Source: Amycolatopsis endophytica
Lineage (GTDB): Bacteria > Actinomycetota > Actinomycetes > Mycobacteriales > Pseudonocardiaceae
Assembly: GCF_013410405.1 (NCBI RefSeq)
Contig: NZ_JACCFK010000002.1
Span: 186,001 to 250,000 of the forward strand
Reading direction: 5' to 3'
DNA length: 64,000 bases
Shown here: piece after piece, positions 42,735 to 50,981 of the stretch
Layout: every line of letters begins with the position of its first letter
How positions within the stretch are numbered: the first letter of the stretch is position 1
Made by a program: the position numbers and the translations under genes
The notes under the pieces: generated by a model
Database searches by the model: none
What the model was told of the DNA's origin: nothing
The model's input: only the letters and a program-made list of their open reading frames with translations

Positions 42735-42774
42735 CTGGAATGCCGTTCCAGATCAGTTTGGAACGATGCTCCAG
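42735..42774. promoter_or_regulatory. Tandem TetR operators between TetX-like and TetR genes
   Basis: Site 1: CTGGAA-N5-TTCCAG (42735-42751), perfect. Site 2: TTGGAA-N5-CTCCAG (42758-42774), the same consensus with two changes. Centres are 23 bases apart, about two helical turns, suggesting two repressor dimers on one face of the DNA. Confidence 0.83.
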
Positions 42775-42792
42775 ACATGTCAAGATGGGGGC

Positions 42793-43503
42793 ATGACGAC
42801 GCGGACACGCCGGTCCTCGCGGCGCTCGGAGGCGCTCTCCCGGGAGCGCATCATCGAAGCCGCCATCGAACTGCTCGACGCGGACGGGGAGGCCGGTCTG
42901 ACCTTCCGCGTGCTGACGGCGCGTCTGTCCACCGGTCCCGGGGCGATCTACTGGCATGTGGCGAACAAGGGCGAGCTGCTCGACGCGGCGACCGAATCCG
43001 TCGTCGCCGCCGCGGTGCCCCTCGATCCCGCCGGGTCGGCCCGCTCACCGCGGGAGGAGATCCGCGCCGTCGCGCTCGGCCTGTTCGAGGCGATCGACGG
43101 GCACCCGTGGCTGGCCACGCAGCTGGCGACGCAGCTCTCCCGCAGCCCCTGGGGGTCGGTGACGCCGCGGATCTTCGAGGGCATCGGGCGGCAGGTCCGC
43201 GCGCTGGGGGTGCCCGAGAGCGGCTGGTTCACCTCGACCTCCGCGCTGGTGCACTACATCCTCGGCGCGGCGGGCCAGAACGCGGTGAACGGACGGACCG
43301 CCCAGCCGGGCGTGGATCGCGGGGAGTTCCTCGACGCGGTGTCGACGGCGTGGGAAGAGCTCGACCCCGACGACTACTCGTTCACCAGGGCGGTGGCGGG
43401 CCAGCTGCGCGACCACGACGACCGTGAACAGTTCCTCGCCGGAATCGATCTCGTTCTCGCGGGCGTCACCGCGATCCACCCGCCGGATGGTCAGCGCCGG
43501 TAG
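42793..43503 (+). CDS. TetR regulator (TetR_C_1 type)
   Basis: A 236-residue TetR. SRERIIEAAIELLDADGEAGLTFRVLTARLSTGPGAIYWHVANKGELLDAA is the HTH region typical of the group that includes tetracycline-type repressors (IYWHVxNKxxLL). A long helical C-terminal domain follows. ATG 42793 is 18 bases after operator site 2, so it should be autoregulated and control the divergent TetX-like monooxygenase. Confidence 0.85.
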   Translation: MTTRTRRSSRRSEALSRERIIEAAIELLDADGEAGLTFRVLTARLSTGPGAIYWHVANKGELLDAATESVVAAAVPLDPAGSARSPREEIRAVALGLFEAIDGHPWLATQLATQLSRSPWGSVTPRIFEGIGRQVRALGVPESGWFTSTSALVHYILGAAGQNAVNGRTAQPGVDRGEFLDAVSTAWEELDPDDYSFTRAVAGQLRDHDDREQFLAGIDLVLAGVTAIHPPDGQRR

Positions 43504-44510
43504 CACTCCGCGACGGCGGCGAAGGACTCCTTGGGTTCCCAGGGCAGGCCGGGGTAGGTCGTGCCGGTGCGGTCCTCGAAGACCTTGACGATGCCGTAGC
43601 TGGCGCGGTCCAGATCGTCACGCGGGTCGCCGTCGGGCCGGTGCACGTGGTCGCCGAGGGCGAAGGTGAACACGAACGTGCTGTCGACGCCGCCCGCGTC
43701 GAAAGCTTCCAGCAGCTCGCGCACGTAGGTGGCCTGGCCGGTTTCGTCGCGGTCGTACTCGCCGGTGAGCCGGACGGGTCCGCGGTGCTGGTCGTACTCG
43801 ACGATGTCCAGGCCCTCCGCACCCCGGTCGCCGGCGCCGGCGTAGGTGGCGGAGCCGAACTCGGTGATCGCGACCGGTTTGCCCTGCGCGACGAGGTTCC
43901 GGATGCCGTCGGCGAACTGCCCGGCGACCGCGGCCGAGCGGTACAGGTCGACGGAGAGGATGTCGAAGAGCGCCCAGTCGACGCGTTCCAGCGGCACGGA
44001 GGCGTAGGTGACCTTGCCGCCGAACCGTTCGCGGATCACGGTGACGGCGTTGCCGAGGAACTGGCCGACCCGGGCCGACAGCGGGCCGAGGTGCTCGCGC
44101 ATGCGGCCGGGGTCCTTGAGCACGGCGACGCGTTCGTCGGTGCTGTCGCCGGGCAGGAATCCCTTGTTCATCAGGCTGTGCTCGGCGCCCGCGACGAACA
44201 CGACCTCGGCGCCGCGCTGCCGGAGGCGTTCCGCGCGCCCGGCGCACTCGGCGAACAGTTCCAGCATCTCGCCGGTGGTCAGTTCGAGGGGGTAGGGCGA
44301 GAACCAGACCTCGAGGCCGAGGTCGGCGGCGAGTCCCGCGGCGATCTCGATGCGGTCGGGGTCGCCGCCCATGACGCGGACGGCGTTGCAGTGCAGGTCG
44401 TCGCGGATGATGCGCAGCTCGCGCCCGACGACCTCCGGGTCGAAGTGGCGGCGCGAGTTGGTTCCGTGCAGGACGAAGCCGGTGTCGTAGCTGATGCCTC
44501 TGGCGCGCAC
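43491..44510 (-). CDS. TIM-barrel glycoside-hydrolase-like protein
   Basis: A 339-residue protein: RGISYDTGFVLHGTNSRRHFD, NAVRVMGGDPDRIEIAAGLAADLGLEVWFSPYP, FVAGAEHSLMNKGFLPGD, and KPVAITEFGSATYAG suggest a (beta/alpha)8 hydrolase fold. ITEFG would be the strand carrying a catalytic-type Glu and FVAGAEHS another. Similar actinomycete proteins are sometimes labelled abortive infection protein, as I recall, without good support. No signal peptide. It shares a 20-bp perfect palindrome with a divergent TetR, so it is an inducible cytoplasmic protein of unknown substrate. Confidence 0.6.
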   Translation of the reverse strand: MRARGISYDTGFVLHGTNSRRHFDPEVVGRELRIIRDDLHCNAVRVMGGDPDRIEIAAGLAADLGLEVWFSPYPLELTTGEMLELFAECAGRAERLRQRGAEVVFVAGAEHSLMNKGFLPGDSTDERVAVLKDPGRMREHLGPLSARVGQFLGNAVTVIRERFGGKVTYASVPLERVDWALFDILSVDLYRSAAVAGQFADGIRNLVAQGKPVAITEFGSATYAGAGDRGAEGLDIVEYDQHRGPVRLTGEYDRDETGQATYVRELLEAFDAGGVDSTFVFTFALGDHVHRPDGDPRDDLDRASYGIVKVFEDRTGTTYPGLPWEPKESFAAVAECYRR

Positions 44511-44530
44511 GAGGACGCTCCCTTCGCTTA

Positions 44531-44550
44531 GGTACGGTACGTACCGTACC
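44531..44550. promoter_or_regulatory. 20-bp perfect palindromic operator
   Basis: GGTACGGTACGTACCGTACC is its own complement over all 20 bases, made of two TACGGTA/TACCGTA half-sites. It lies 20 bases ahead of the TIM-barrel gene's start and 32 ahead of the TetR start. A further partial half-site, GGTACG, follows at 44567-44572. A TetR binding site is very likely. Confidence 0.87.
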
Positions 44551-44582
44551 CTACTGACGGGAATTCGGTACGATCAGTGCCC

Positions 44583-45194
44583 ATGACGGACGGGACGCGG
44601 CGGCGGGGAGCGGTGCTGGAGGAGGCGATCCTCGGCGCGGCGGTCGCGGAGCTGACCGGATCCGGGTTCGCCGGGCTGACCATGGACAAGGTCGCGGCCC
44701 GTGCCGGCACCAACAAGAACGCGATCTACCGCCGCTGGCCGAACCGCCTCGCGCTGGGCATCGCGGCCTACCGGCAGATGACGAAGGCGGTGCCGCCCCC
44801 GGACACCGGTACCCTGCGCGGCGACGTGCTGGAACTGCTGCGTGGCGCGAACCGGCACTGGAGTTCCCCGCTGGGCGCGATCCTGCGTGAGCTGATGGCC
44901 GCGGCGGGCGGTGCGTCGGAACTGCTGGGGCAGCTGCGGGACCAGACCGGCGACGCGGCCGCCGCGCCGTGGCTGACCGTGCTGGGCCGGGCGGTGGCCC
45001 GCGGCGAGGCGGCGCCCGAAGCGCTGCACCCGAGGGTCGCCACCGTGGCGATCGTGTTGCTGCGCAACGAGTTCGTGGTGCGCGGCGTCCCCACCGCCCC
45101 GGACGACGTGCTGGTCGAGATCACCGATGAGGTGTACCTGCCGCTGGTCCGGCGACGAGGTCATCGGGCACGGGGATCTTCCGGGACGCAGTAG
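44583..45194 (+). CDS. TetR family transcriptional regulator
   Basis: A 203-residue TetR protein: LEEAILGAAVAELTGSGFAGLTMDKVAARAGTNKNAIYRRWPNRLAL is the HTH of the group with a TetR_C_16-like ligand domain. ATG 44583 lies eight bases after TACGAT (44569-44574); an upstream GTG at 44577 is in frame. It likely represses itself and the divergent TIM-barrel gene. Its 3' end overlaps the convergent next TetR gene by 34 bases. Confidence 0.84.
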   Translation: MTDGTRRRGAVLEEAILGAAVAELTGSGFAGLTMDKVAARAGTNKNAIYRRWPNRLALGIAAYRQMTKAVPPPDTGTLRGDVLELLRGANRHWSSPLGAILRELMAAAGGASELLGQLRDQTGDAAAAPWLTVLGRAVARGEAAPEALHPRVATVAIVLLRNEFVVRGVPTAPDDVLVEITDEVYLPLVRRRGHRARGSSGTQ

Positions 45195-45793
45195 AGGCCG
45201 AGCGGTGCGGGTGGCGGCAGCGGCTGATCGGACTGGAAGGACTGCAGCAGGAACCCGACGTGCCTGCGGGCCGCGGCGATCTCGGCTTCCGGTGTGGGGG
45301 CGGTGATGCCGGCGCTGGTCATCATCAGCAGCGTCAGGTCGGCGCGGGTGAAGTCGGGGCGCAGGTGCCCGCTCGCCTTCGCCCGTCGCGTCAGTTCGGC
45401 GAAGTCGCGTTCGGCCCTCGCGCGGCGGCGTTCGAAGTCCGGGGTGCCGCCGAACTGGGTGAACATTCCTTCGGTCCTGCCATGCCCGGTCGCCTGCGCC
45501 GCGGCCAGGTTCTCCACGACCGTGCGGAACCCGCGCCACGGATCGGGATCGGCCAGGCCCTCGTCGATGACCGACAGGCATTCGGCGAGCTGGCCTTCGA
45601 ACACCGCGGTCACCAGCGCCTGCCGGGCCGGGAAGTGCCGGTACAGGGTGGCGACCCCGACGTCGGCGCGGCGCGCGATGGTGGCCATCGGCACCTCCAA
45701 GCCGCGCGCGGTGAAGACCTCGCGCGCCGCCTCCAGGATCCGGCGGCGGTTGTCGCGGGCGTCGGCGCGCATCCGAGAGGAATCGACGGACAT
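45161..45793 (-). CDS. TetR family regulator of the adjacent oxidoreductase
   Basis: A 210-residue TetR: RADARDNRRRILEAAREVF, ATIARRADVGVATLYRHFPARQALVTAVF, and a C-terminal SBP-domain-like region (TRADLTLLMMTSAGIT). Start ATG 45793. It is divergent from a quinone-oxidoreductase-like gene only 49 bases away, its probable target. Confidence 0.84.
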   Translation of the reverse strand: MSVDSSRMRADARDNRRRILEAAREVFTARGLEVPMATIARRADVGVATLYRHFPARQALVTAVFEGQLAECLSVIDEGLADPDPWRGFRTVVENLAAAQATGHGRTEGMFTQFGGTPDFERRRARAERDFAELTRRAKASGHLRPDFTRADLTLLMMTSAGITAPTPEAEIAAARRHVGFLLQSFQSDQPLPPPAPLGLYCVPEDPRAR

Positions 45794-45842
45794 GTTTCCC
45801 ACATTAGCCCTGGTGGCCCATGCACGACCTAGCGTCGTGGTC

Positions 45843-46793
45843 GTGAACGACATGCGTGCCGCGCTCTTCGACTCCTACGGTCCGCCGGATGTGCTCTACG
45901 TCGGCCGGGTTCCGGTGCCCGAGCCGCGGCCCGGGCAGGTGCTCGTTCGGGTCCACGCCGTCAGCGTCAACGGCGGGGAGCTGCACGGCCGCGCGGGCCG
46001 GCTGCGGCTGGTCACCGGCAGGCGGTTTCCCCAGCGCACCGGCATCGACTTCGCCGGAGAGGTCGCCGCCGATGCCGCGGGGTTCCGGACGGGTGCACCC
46101 GTGTGGGGGGCGCTGTCGCGGACCTTCGGCGCCGCGGCCGAGTTCGTCGCCGTGGACGCGGACCGGCTCGCACCGGCGCCGGCCGGGACGGACCTGATCG
46201 AGGCCGCGGCCCTGCCCGCGGTCGGCACCACCGCGATCACCGCCCTGCGCGACAAGGCCCGGCTCCGGCCCGGCGAACGGCTCCTGGTGCGCGGCGCGGG
46301 CGGCGGCGCCGGCAGCGCGGTCGTCCAACTGGGACACTCGATGGGCGCGCACGTCACCGCGCTGGCTTCGGCGAAGACGTGTGAGTTCGTGCGGGGTCTC
46401 GGCGCGGACGAGGCGTTCGACTACGCCACGACCCGCCCGGCCGATCTGGGGCGCCGATTCGACGTCGTGCTGGACACCGTCGGCACCGACCTGCCCGCCT
46501 GGCGCGGGCTGCTCGCCCCGGGCGGGCGCATGGTGGGGATTACGTTCGACACCCGCCACGTGCTGACGTCGTTGGCTTCCGTGGCCGCCTCCGCCGTGCA
46601 CGGCCGGGGACGCATCCGCTTCTTCAGTGGCAACCCGCGCCGCGAGCTGCTCGCGGACCTGGCCCGCCGGACCACCTCGGGCGCGATCCGGCCGGTGGTG
46701 CACGAGGTGTTCCCGCTGGAGCGCATCGCCGACGCGCACCGGGCGCTGGAGACCGGGGGAGTGCGGGGCAAAATCGTGGTGGCGGTGCGCTGA
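45843..46793 (+). CDS. NADPH:quinone oxidoreductase-like MDR protein
   Basis: A 316-residue MDR protein without structural zinc. Motifs in order: PRPGQVLVRVHAVSVNGGEL, RTGIDFAGEVAADA, LLVRGAGGGAGSAVVQLG (cofactor loop), FDVVLDTVG and GGVRGKIVVAVR at the end. GTG 45843 is used because TAGCGT (45830-45835) lies seven bases before it; the family-like ATG at 45852 has no ribosome-binding site. Likely regulated by the divergent TetR. Substrates are probably quinones or activated enones. Confidence 0.82.
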   Translation: MNDMRAALFDSYGPPDVLYVGRVPVPEPRPGQVLVRVHAVSVNGGELHGRAGRLRLVTGRRFPQRTGIDFAGEVAADAAGFRTGAPVWGALSRTFGAAAEFVAVDADRLAPAPAGTDLIEAAALPAVGTTAITALRDKARLRPGERLLVRGAGGGAGSAVVQLGHSMGAHVTALASAKTCEFVRGLGADEAFDYATTRPADLGRRFDVVLDTVGTDLPAWRGLLAPGGRMVGITFDTRHVLTSLASVAASAVHGRGRIRFFSGNPRRELLADLARRTTSGAIRPVVHEVFPLERIADAHRALETGGVRGKIVVAVR

Positions 46794-46860
46794 GGGCGTC
46801 ACACTTCGGTAAGCGCGCGAGCACTTCTGCCCGCCGCCGCGCGGCCCTAGCGTTCCAGGG

Positions 46861-48009
46861 GTGAAAGAGGAACGCACCACGGTGGACGGCCGACGCCCGC
46901 GACCGCCGCGCGAGGACGACTTCACCGCGCCCGCGCACCACCGGTCGGTCACCGCCCGGATCGGGCTGTGGCTGGGAGTGGCGTTCGCGGTCTGCTTCGT
47001 GACGGGGCTGCTCAGCCACCTCATCCAGCACCCGCCGTCGTGGTTCTTCTGGCCCAGCCGCCCTGCCGGGCTCTACCGTGTCACCCAGGGCGTGCACGTG
47101 ATCTCCGGGATCGCCGCGATCCCGCTGCTGCTGGCGAAACTGTGGAGCGTCTACCCGAAACTGTTCGGCCGCCCGGTGCTGCGCTCGCCGGTGCACGCGA
47201 TCGAGCGCGCCTCGATCCTGCTGCTGTCCGCGTCGGCCTTCTTCCAGCTCGTCACCGGGCTGTTCAACATCTTCCAGAACTACCCGTGGCCCTTCTACTT
47301 CCCGTCCGTCCACTTCGCACTCGCCTGGATCTCGATCGGGTCGATCGTGGTGCACGTCGCCGTGAAGATCCCGGTGATCCGTGCCGGGCTCGGTGAGGAA
47401 CCGGAGGGTGCCGCCGGGCGCAACGGCTTGTCCCGCCGCGGTTTCCTGCGGGCCACCTGGGCCGGGGCGGGGGTCGCGACGCTGGTGACCGCGGGCAGCA
47501 CGGTCCCGTTCCTGCGCGGGATCTCGGTGCTGGCGACCCGCTCGTCGAACGGGGTGCCGGTCAACCGGACCGCCGGGCACGCGGGAGTGCTCACCGCGGC
47601 GACCGATCCGGCCTGGCAGCTGGACGTGCTCGCGCCCTTGGGCCCGCGCCGGTTCACCCTCGCCGATCTGCGTCGGATGCCACAGACGACGGCCGAGTTG
47701 CCGATCGCGTGCGTGGAAGGGTGGAGCGCGTCGGCGACCTGGACGGGCGTGGCGGTCGCCGACCTGCTGCGCGCCGTCGGCGCGGCGCCCGGTGTGCCGG
47801 TGCGGGTGGAATCGCTGGAACGCGGCTCGCTGTACTCGGTGAGCACCCTGCCCGGCGAGCACACCCGCGACCCGCTGACCCTGCTGGCGCTGGAGATGAA
47901 CGGCGCGCCGCTGGAACCCGACCACGGCTACCCGTGCCGGGTGATCGCCCCGAACCGGCCCGGCGTGCTGCAGACCAAATGGGTCGCCCGGATCGAGGTG
48001 CTCGCGTGA
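46861..48009 (+). CDS. Membrane cytochrome b-like / molybdopterin oxidoreductase fusion
   Basis: A 382-residue protein in two parts. Residues 30-175 hold about four membrane spans with histidines (VHVISGIAAIPLLLAKLW, VHFALAWISIGSIVVHVAVK) placed as in diheme cytochrome b domains. After an Arg-Arg segment (LSRRGFLRATWAGAG, Tat-like) comes a sulfite-oxidase-type molybdopterin domain, where IACVEGWSASATWTGVAV carries the Mo-ligand Cys. It would pass electrons between the quinone pool and an extracytoplasmic Mo site. GTG 46861 follows TAGCGT by seven bases. The next gene overlaps it. Confidence 0.82.
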   Translation: MKEERTTVDGRRPRPPREDDFTAPAHHRSVTARIGLWLGVAFAVCFVTGLLSHLIQHPPSWFFWPSRPAGLYRVTQGVHVISGIAAIPLLLAKLWSVYPKLFGRPVLRSPVHAIERASILLLSASAFFQLVTGLFNIFQNYPWPFYFPSVHFALAWISIGSIVVHVAVKIPVIRAGLGEEPEGAAGRNGLSRRGFLRATWAGAGVATLVTAGSTVPFLRGISVLATRSSNGVPVNRTAGHAGVLTAATDPAWQLDVLAPLGPRRFTLADLRRMPQTTAELPIACVEGWSASATWTGVAVADLLRAVGAAPGVPVRVESLERGSLYSVSTLPGEHTRDPLTLLALEMNGAPLEPDHGYPCRVIAPNRPGVLQTKWVARIEVLA

Positions 48010-48500
48010 TCGGCCGTGTCCTGATCGCCCTGCCGGGCCTGGCCGCGCTCGGCTGGGGCGCCTACCTGTTCGTCCAGTTCGCTCTCACCTCGGCGGACCA
48101 GACGCTCTCGGCGCTGCTGTTCCTCGCCGGGGGGCCGGTGCTGCACGACGCCGTGCTCGCCCCGGTGGCCGCGCTCGCCGGACTGGTCCTCACCCGCGTC
48201 CTGCCCGGGCCGTGGCGCACCCCGGTGCGGATCGGCGCCGCGTTCTCCCTGCTGCTGGCGCTGCTCGCGGTGCCGGCGCTGTGGCGGGCCCACGCGGCGC
48301 TGCCGAACCCGGGGCTGGTCGACCGTGACTACGGCACCGGCCTGCTGGTCGCGCTGGGTGCCGTGTGGCTGGTGGTGCTGTCCTGGGGGGTCATCGCAGC
48401 GTGGCGCGGGCGCGGTCGAGGAACACCCGCGCCGCCGGGCTCACCGGCCCCTCCGCCCGCCAGGCCAGGGCCAGACAGCCCCGCAGCGGCGGATCGATGA
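48006..48500 (+). CDS. Membrane protein co-encoded with the molybdopterin protein
   Basis: A 164-residue protein with about four hydrophobic segments (IALPGLAALGWGAYLFVQF, APVAALAGLVLTRVL, AAFSLLLALLAVPALW, LLVALGAVWLVVLSWGVIAAW) and a proline-rich tail. GTG 48006 overlaps the upstream stop (GTGA), so it is translationally coupled and probably a subunit or assembly partner. The 3' 110 bases overlap the end of a decayed convergent LysR gene. No family recognised. Confidence 0.65.
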   Translation: MIGRVLIALPGLAALGWGAYLFVQFALTSADQTLSALLFLAGGPVLHDAVLAPVAALAGLVLTRVLPGPWRTPVRIGAAFSLLLALLAVPALWRAHAALPNPGLVDRDYGTGLLVALGAVWLVVLSWGVIAAWRGRGRGTPAPPGSPAPPPARPGPDSPAAADR

Positions 48501-49223
48501 TCGCCAGCGGGTGCAGGTCGGCGCGCGCGGCGGGCACCGATTCGGGCAGGATCGCGACCCCCAGCCCGCGCGCGGCGAGATCGGCGAGCACCGCCGGGTG
48601 CCCGGCCTCGAACCCGATCCGTGGCGTGAGCCCGCGCGCGGCGAACGCCTCGTCCAGGCGGGCGCGCAGCCCGGTGCCCTCGGGCAGGCTGATCAGCGGG
48701 CGTGTCCACAGCGACTCCAGCGCGACCTCGGCGCGCCCGGCCCACTCGTCGGCCAGACCGACCGCCGCGACGATCGCCTGGTCGGTGAGCACGAGGACGT
48801 CCAGGCCCTCCGGTCGAGCACCGGTGGCGAGGCTGACGATCGCCGCGTCCAGCCGCCCGGTGCGGACGTCGTCGGTCAGCCGGCCGGACCGGTCCTCGGT
48901 CAGGGTGATCTCCACGCCGGGGTAGTCGTCGTGGAAGCCGGCGAGCAGGCCGGGGACATCGACGTCGTGTGAGGTCACCATCCCCGCGCCACCCGCCCGC
49001 GCACCAGTCCGCGGAACTCGTCGGCGACCAGCCGCGCGCCCGCCACGGCGGCGAGCGCCGCCCGCGCGTAGGGCAGGACCGCCGCACCCACCTCGGTCAT
49101 GCGGACCCTGCGCCCGGACCGGTCGAGCAGTTCGTGCCCCAGCTCCCGTTCCAGCCGTCTGATCTGCGCGGACACTCCCGGCTGGGCCACGTGCACCCGC
49201 TGGGCGGCGCGCGTGAAGTTGCC
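48391..49223 (-). pseudogene. LysR-type regulator, truncated and frameshifted
   Basis: The HTH part ([29 protein letters not shown]) reads in one frame and stops at 48975 after [10 protein letters not shown]. The effector domain ([25 protein letters not shown] to VFLDRARATLR) continues in another, needing a one-base change near 48985. The usual first 15-17 residues are also missing: the homology ends at about 49223, where the ribosome-binding region of the divergent SnoaL-like gene begins. Two lesions make it very probably inactive. Confidence 0.75.
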
Positions 49224-49253
49224 AGACTGGGTGCCGGACGAAAGGAGCTGCAC

Positions 49254-49613
49254 ATGAAGGACGAGGCCACCACGCCGGAAGACCTCGCGGTGATGTTCGT
49301 GGAACGCGCGAACGCCCGGGACGCCAAGGCGCTGTCGGAGCTCTACGCCGAGGACGCGGTGCTGGCGTTCCCGCCCGGTTCGCAGACCACCGGCCGCGAC
49401 GCGATCCGCGGGGTGCTGGAGCAGATGCTGGCGCACACCGGTGAGGAGTTCCGGGTCGAGGAGCCGATGCCGACCGTCCGCCACGGCGACCTCGCGCTGA
49501 CCTCCACGCGGCCCGCCGACAACACCGGCGGACGGGTGCAGGTGGCGCGACGCCAGCCGGACGGCACCTGGCTGCGGATCATCGACCGGCCGGAGATCCG
49601 CCGTCCGGAGTGA
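49254..49613 (+). CDS. SnoaL/NTF2-like domain protein
   Basis: A 119-residue NTF2-like (SgcJ/ketosteroid-isomerase-related) protein: [47 protein letters not shown] and [14 protein letters not shown] are the usual landmarks. Function unknown; such proteins are often small hydrolases or isomerases. ATG 49254 is preceded by AAAGGAG. Its normal divergent LysR partner is a pseudogene, so its control is probably lost. Confidence 0.78.
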   Translation: MKDEATTPEDLAVMFVERANARDAKALSELYAEDAVLAFPPGSQTTGRDAIRGVLEQMLAHTGEEFRVEEPMPTVRHGDLALTSTRPADNTGGRVQVARRQPDGTWLRIIDRPEIRRPE

Positions 49614-49663
49614 GGTCTTCCGCAGGATCGCCAGAGCGAGCGCCCGGCCGGGCGGCCAGAGCC

Positions 49664-49848
49664 TCAGATCTGCGCCAGGCCGTCGTCGACGAGGAACTCG
49701 GCGCCGTTGACGAAACTGGACTGGCCGGAAGCCAGGAAAACGGCGGCGTCGGCCCCGGGCTCAGCAGGTTGACCCGGACCCCACTGGCGCCTCGTTCGAT
49801 GATCCAGGTTCGCGCCAGGTTGCGGACCGCCGCCTTGGTCGCCGATCC
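49664..49848 (-). pseudogene. SDR C-terminal remnant
   Basis: SATKAAVRNLARTWIIERG and [13 protein letters not shown] (the Tyr-x3-Lys helix onward) read in one frame. The last strand, [19 protein letters not shown] then LVDDGLAQI, reads in another with some 40 residues deleted between. The N-terminal two thirds are gone. Confidence 0.65.
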
Positions 49849-49864
49849 GGCCCTTGCGCTGCTG

Positions 49865-50056
49865 AACCCTCCGCGGCACGGCGACATCGACCCGGACGCC
49901 GACCCGCGCGCACTGGCCCGGCTGGAACTGGCGGTCCTGCGGGGGATCGAGGCACTGGGCAAGGCCGGCCAGCGCGAGGCGTCATTGCGCAGCATCGCCG
50001 ACATCGCGCCGGCCGTTCTCCCGCGCCCGCCGTCGGCAGCCGACGGCGCACGATAA
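49865..50056 (+). pseudogene. TetR C-terminal remnant
   Basis: DPRALARLELAVLRGIEALGKAGQ followed by REASLRSIADIAPAVLPRP is the end of a TetR ligand domain, stop at 50054-50056. No HTH precedes it; upstream sequence is the SDR remnant on the other strand. The two were probably a divergent regulator-enzyme pair whose promoters and 5' ends were removed by one deletion. Confidence 0.55.
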
Positions 50057-50074
50057 GGTGATCGACGATACCGA

Positions 50075-50143
50075 CCGGAGGAGGTGAGACCCGTTTCCGT
50101 CCACGTAACCCGGGTGCTCCCTCCCGGCCATCAGGACCGGTGA
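50075..50143 (+). promoter_or_regulatory. Candidate leader ORF with strong Shine-Dalgarno
   Basis: AGGAGGTGA (50079-50087), a full anti-16S match, overlaps a GTG (50084) that opens 19 codons, VRPVSVHVTRVLPPGHQDR, ending 34 bases before the methyltransferase start. CCGGAGG (50075-50081) can pair with CCTCCCGG (50120-50127), which would hide the site. This could be a translational attenuator or simply a leftover ribosome-binding site in a decayed region. Confidence 0.4.
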
Positions 50144-50177
50144 GCTACGAGCGCCCGTTCCCCGGAAAGGCGCTCCC

Positions 50178-50981
50178 ATGTCGATCGACACCGACACACC
50201 CCTCGTCCGCCGTCTGCGCGCGGCCGGATGCGTGTTCGCCGAGGACGAAGCCCGTCTCCTGCTCGAAGCCGCCACCACGCCCGCAGCGTTGGACACCCTC
50301 GTCGCGCGCCGGGTCGCCGGAGAACCGCTCGAACAGGTCCTCGGCTGGGCGGAGTTCCGCGGCCTGCGCATCCACCTCGACCCGGGCGTGTTCGTACCCC
50401 GCCGCCGCACCCAGCTGCTCGTCGACCAGGCCGTGCGCCTCGCCCCGCACGGCGCCGTGGCCGTCGACCTGTGCTGCGGTTCGGGCGCGGTCGGCGCCGC
50501 GCTGGCCGCCGAACTCGACCTCGCCGAACTGCACGCCGCCGACCTCGACCCGGCCGCGGTGCGCTGCGCCCGTCGCAACCTTCCCGGCCACGTCCACGAA
50601 GGCGACCTCTACGACGCGCTACCCCAGCAACTGCGCGGGCGCGTGGACATCCTCGTCGCGAACGTCCCGTACGTCCCTACCGGCGCCGTCGGACTGATGC
50701 CGCCGGAAGCACGCCTGCACGAGCCGCGGCTCGCCCTCGACGGCGGTACCGACGGCCTCCACATCGCCCGCTGCTTCGTCACCGGCGCACCCGCCTGGCT
50801 CGCGCCCGACGGGCACCTGTTGGTGGAAACCAGCGAGCGCCAGGCCCCGCATCTGCTGCGAACCGCGACGGACGCCGGACTCACGGCCCGCGTGGTCACC
50901 TCCGACGACCTCGACGCGACCGCGATCGTGGCCAGCCGCGGCGGACCGGGTCGAACACCACCGCGCTGTGCGAGTGGCTAG
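50178..50981 (+). CDS. PrmC-like N5-glutamine methyltransferase homologue
   Basis: A 267-residue SAM methyltransferase: VFVPRRRTQLLVDQAVRLA, VDLCCGSGAVGAALAAEL (SAM glycine loop), ELHAADLDPAAVRCAR and ILVANVPYVPTGAVGLMPPE. The catalytic NPPY motif of true PrmC reads NVPY here, the form seen in the PrmC-related group of actinobacteria (TIGR03704-like). Release-factor glutamine is the known PrmC target; the target of this group is not settled. ATG 50178 follows GGAAAGG. It overlaps the convergent GntR stop by four bases (CTAG). Confidence 0.83.
   Translation: MSIDTDTPLVRRLRAAGCVFAEDEARLLLEAATTPAALDTLVARRVAGEPLEQVLGWAEFRGLRIHLDPGVFVPRRRTQLLVDQAVRLAPHGAVAVDLCCGSGAVGAALAAELDLAELHAADLDPAAVRCARRNLPGHVHEGDLYDALPQQLRGRVDILVANVPYVPTGAVGLMPPEARLHEPRLALDGGTDGLHIARCFVTGAPAWLAPDGHLLVETSERQAPHLLRTATDAGLTARVVTSDDLDATAIVASRGGPGRTPPRCASG

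Noticed and set aside
30033..46793. A secondary-metabolite gene cluster
   Set aside because: A P450, a glycosyltransferase and several oxidoreductases are present, but no polyketide synthase, peptide synthetase, terpene cyclase or RiPP core, and each unit has its own regulator.
50178..50981. The canonical release-factor methyltransferase PrmC
   Set aside because: NVPY replaces NPPY and the neighbouring release-factor gene is absent; it fits the PrmC-related actinobacterial group better.
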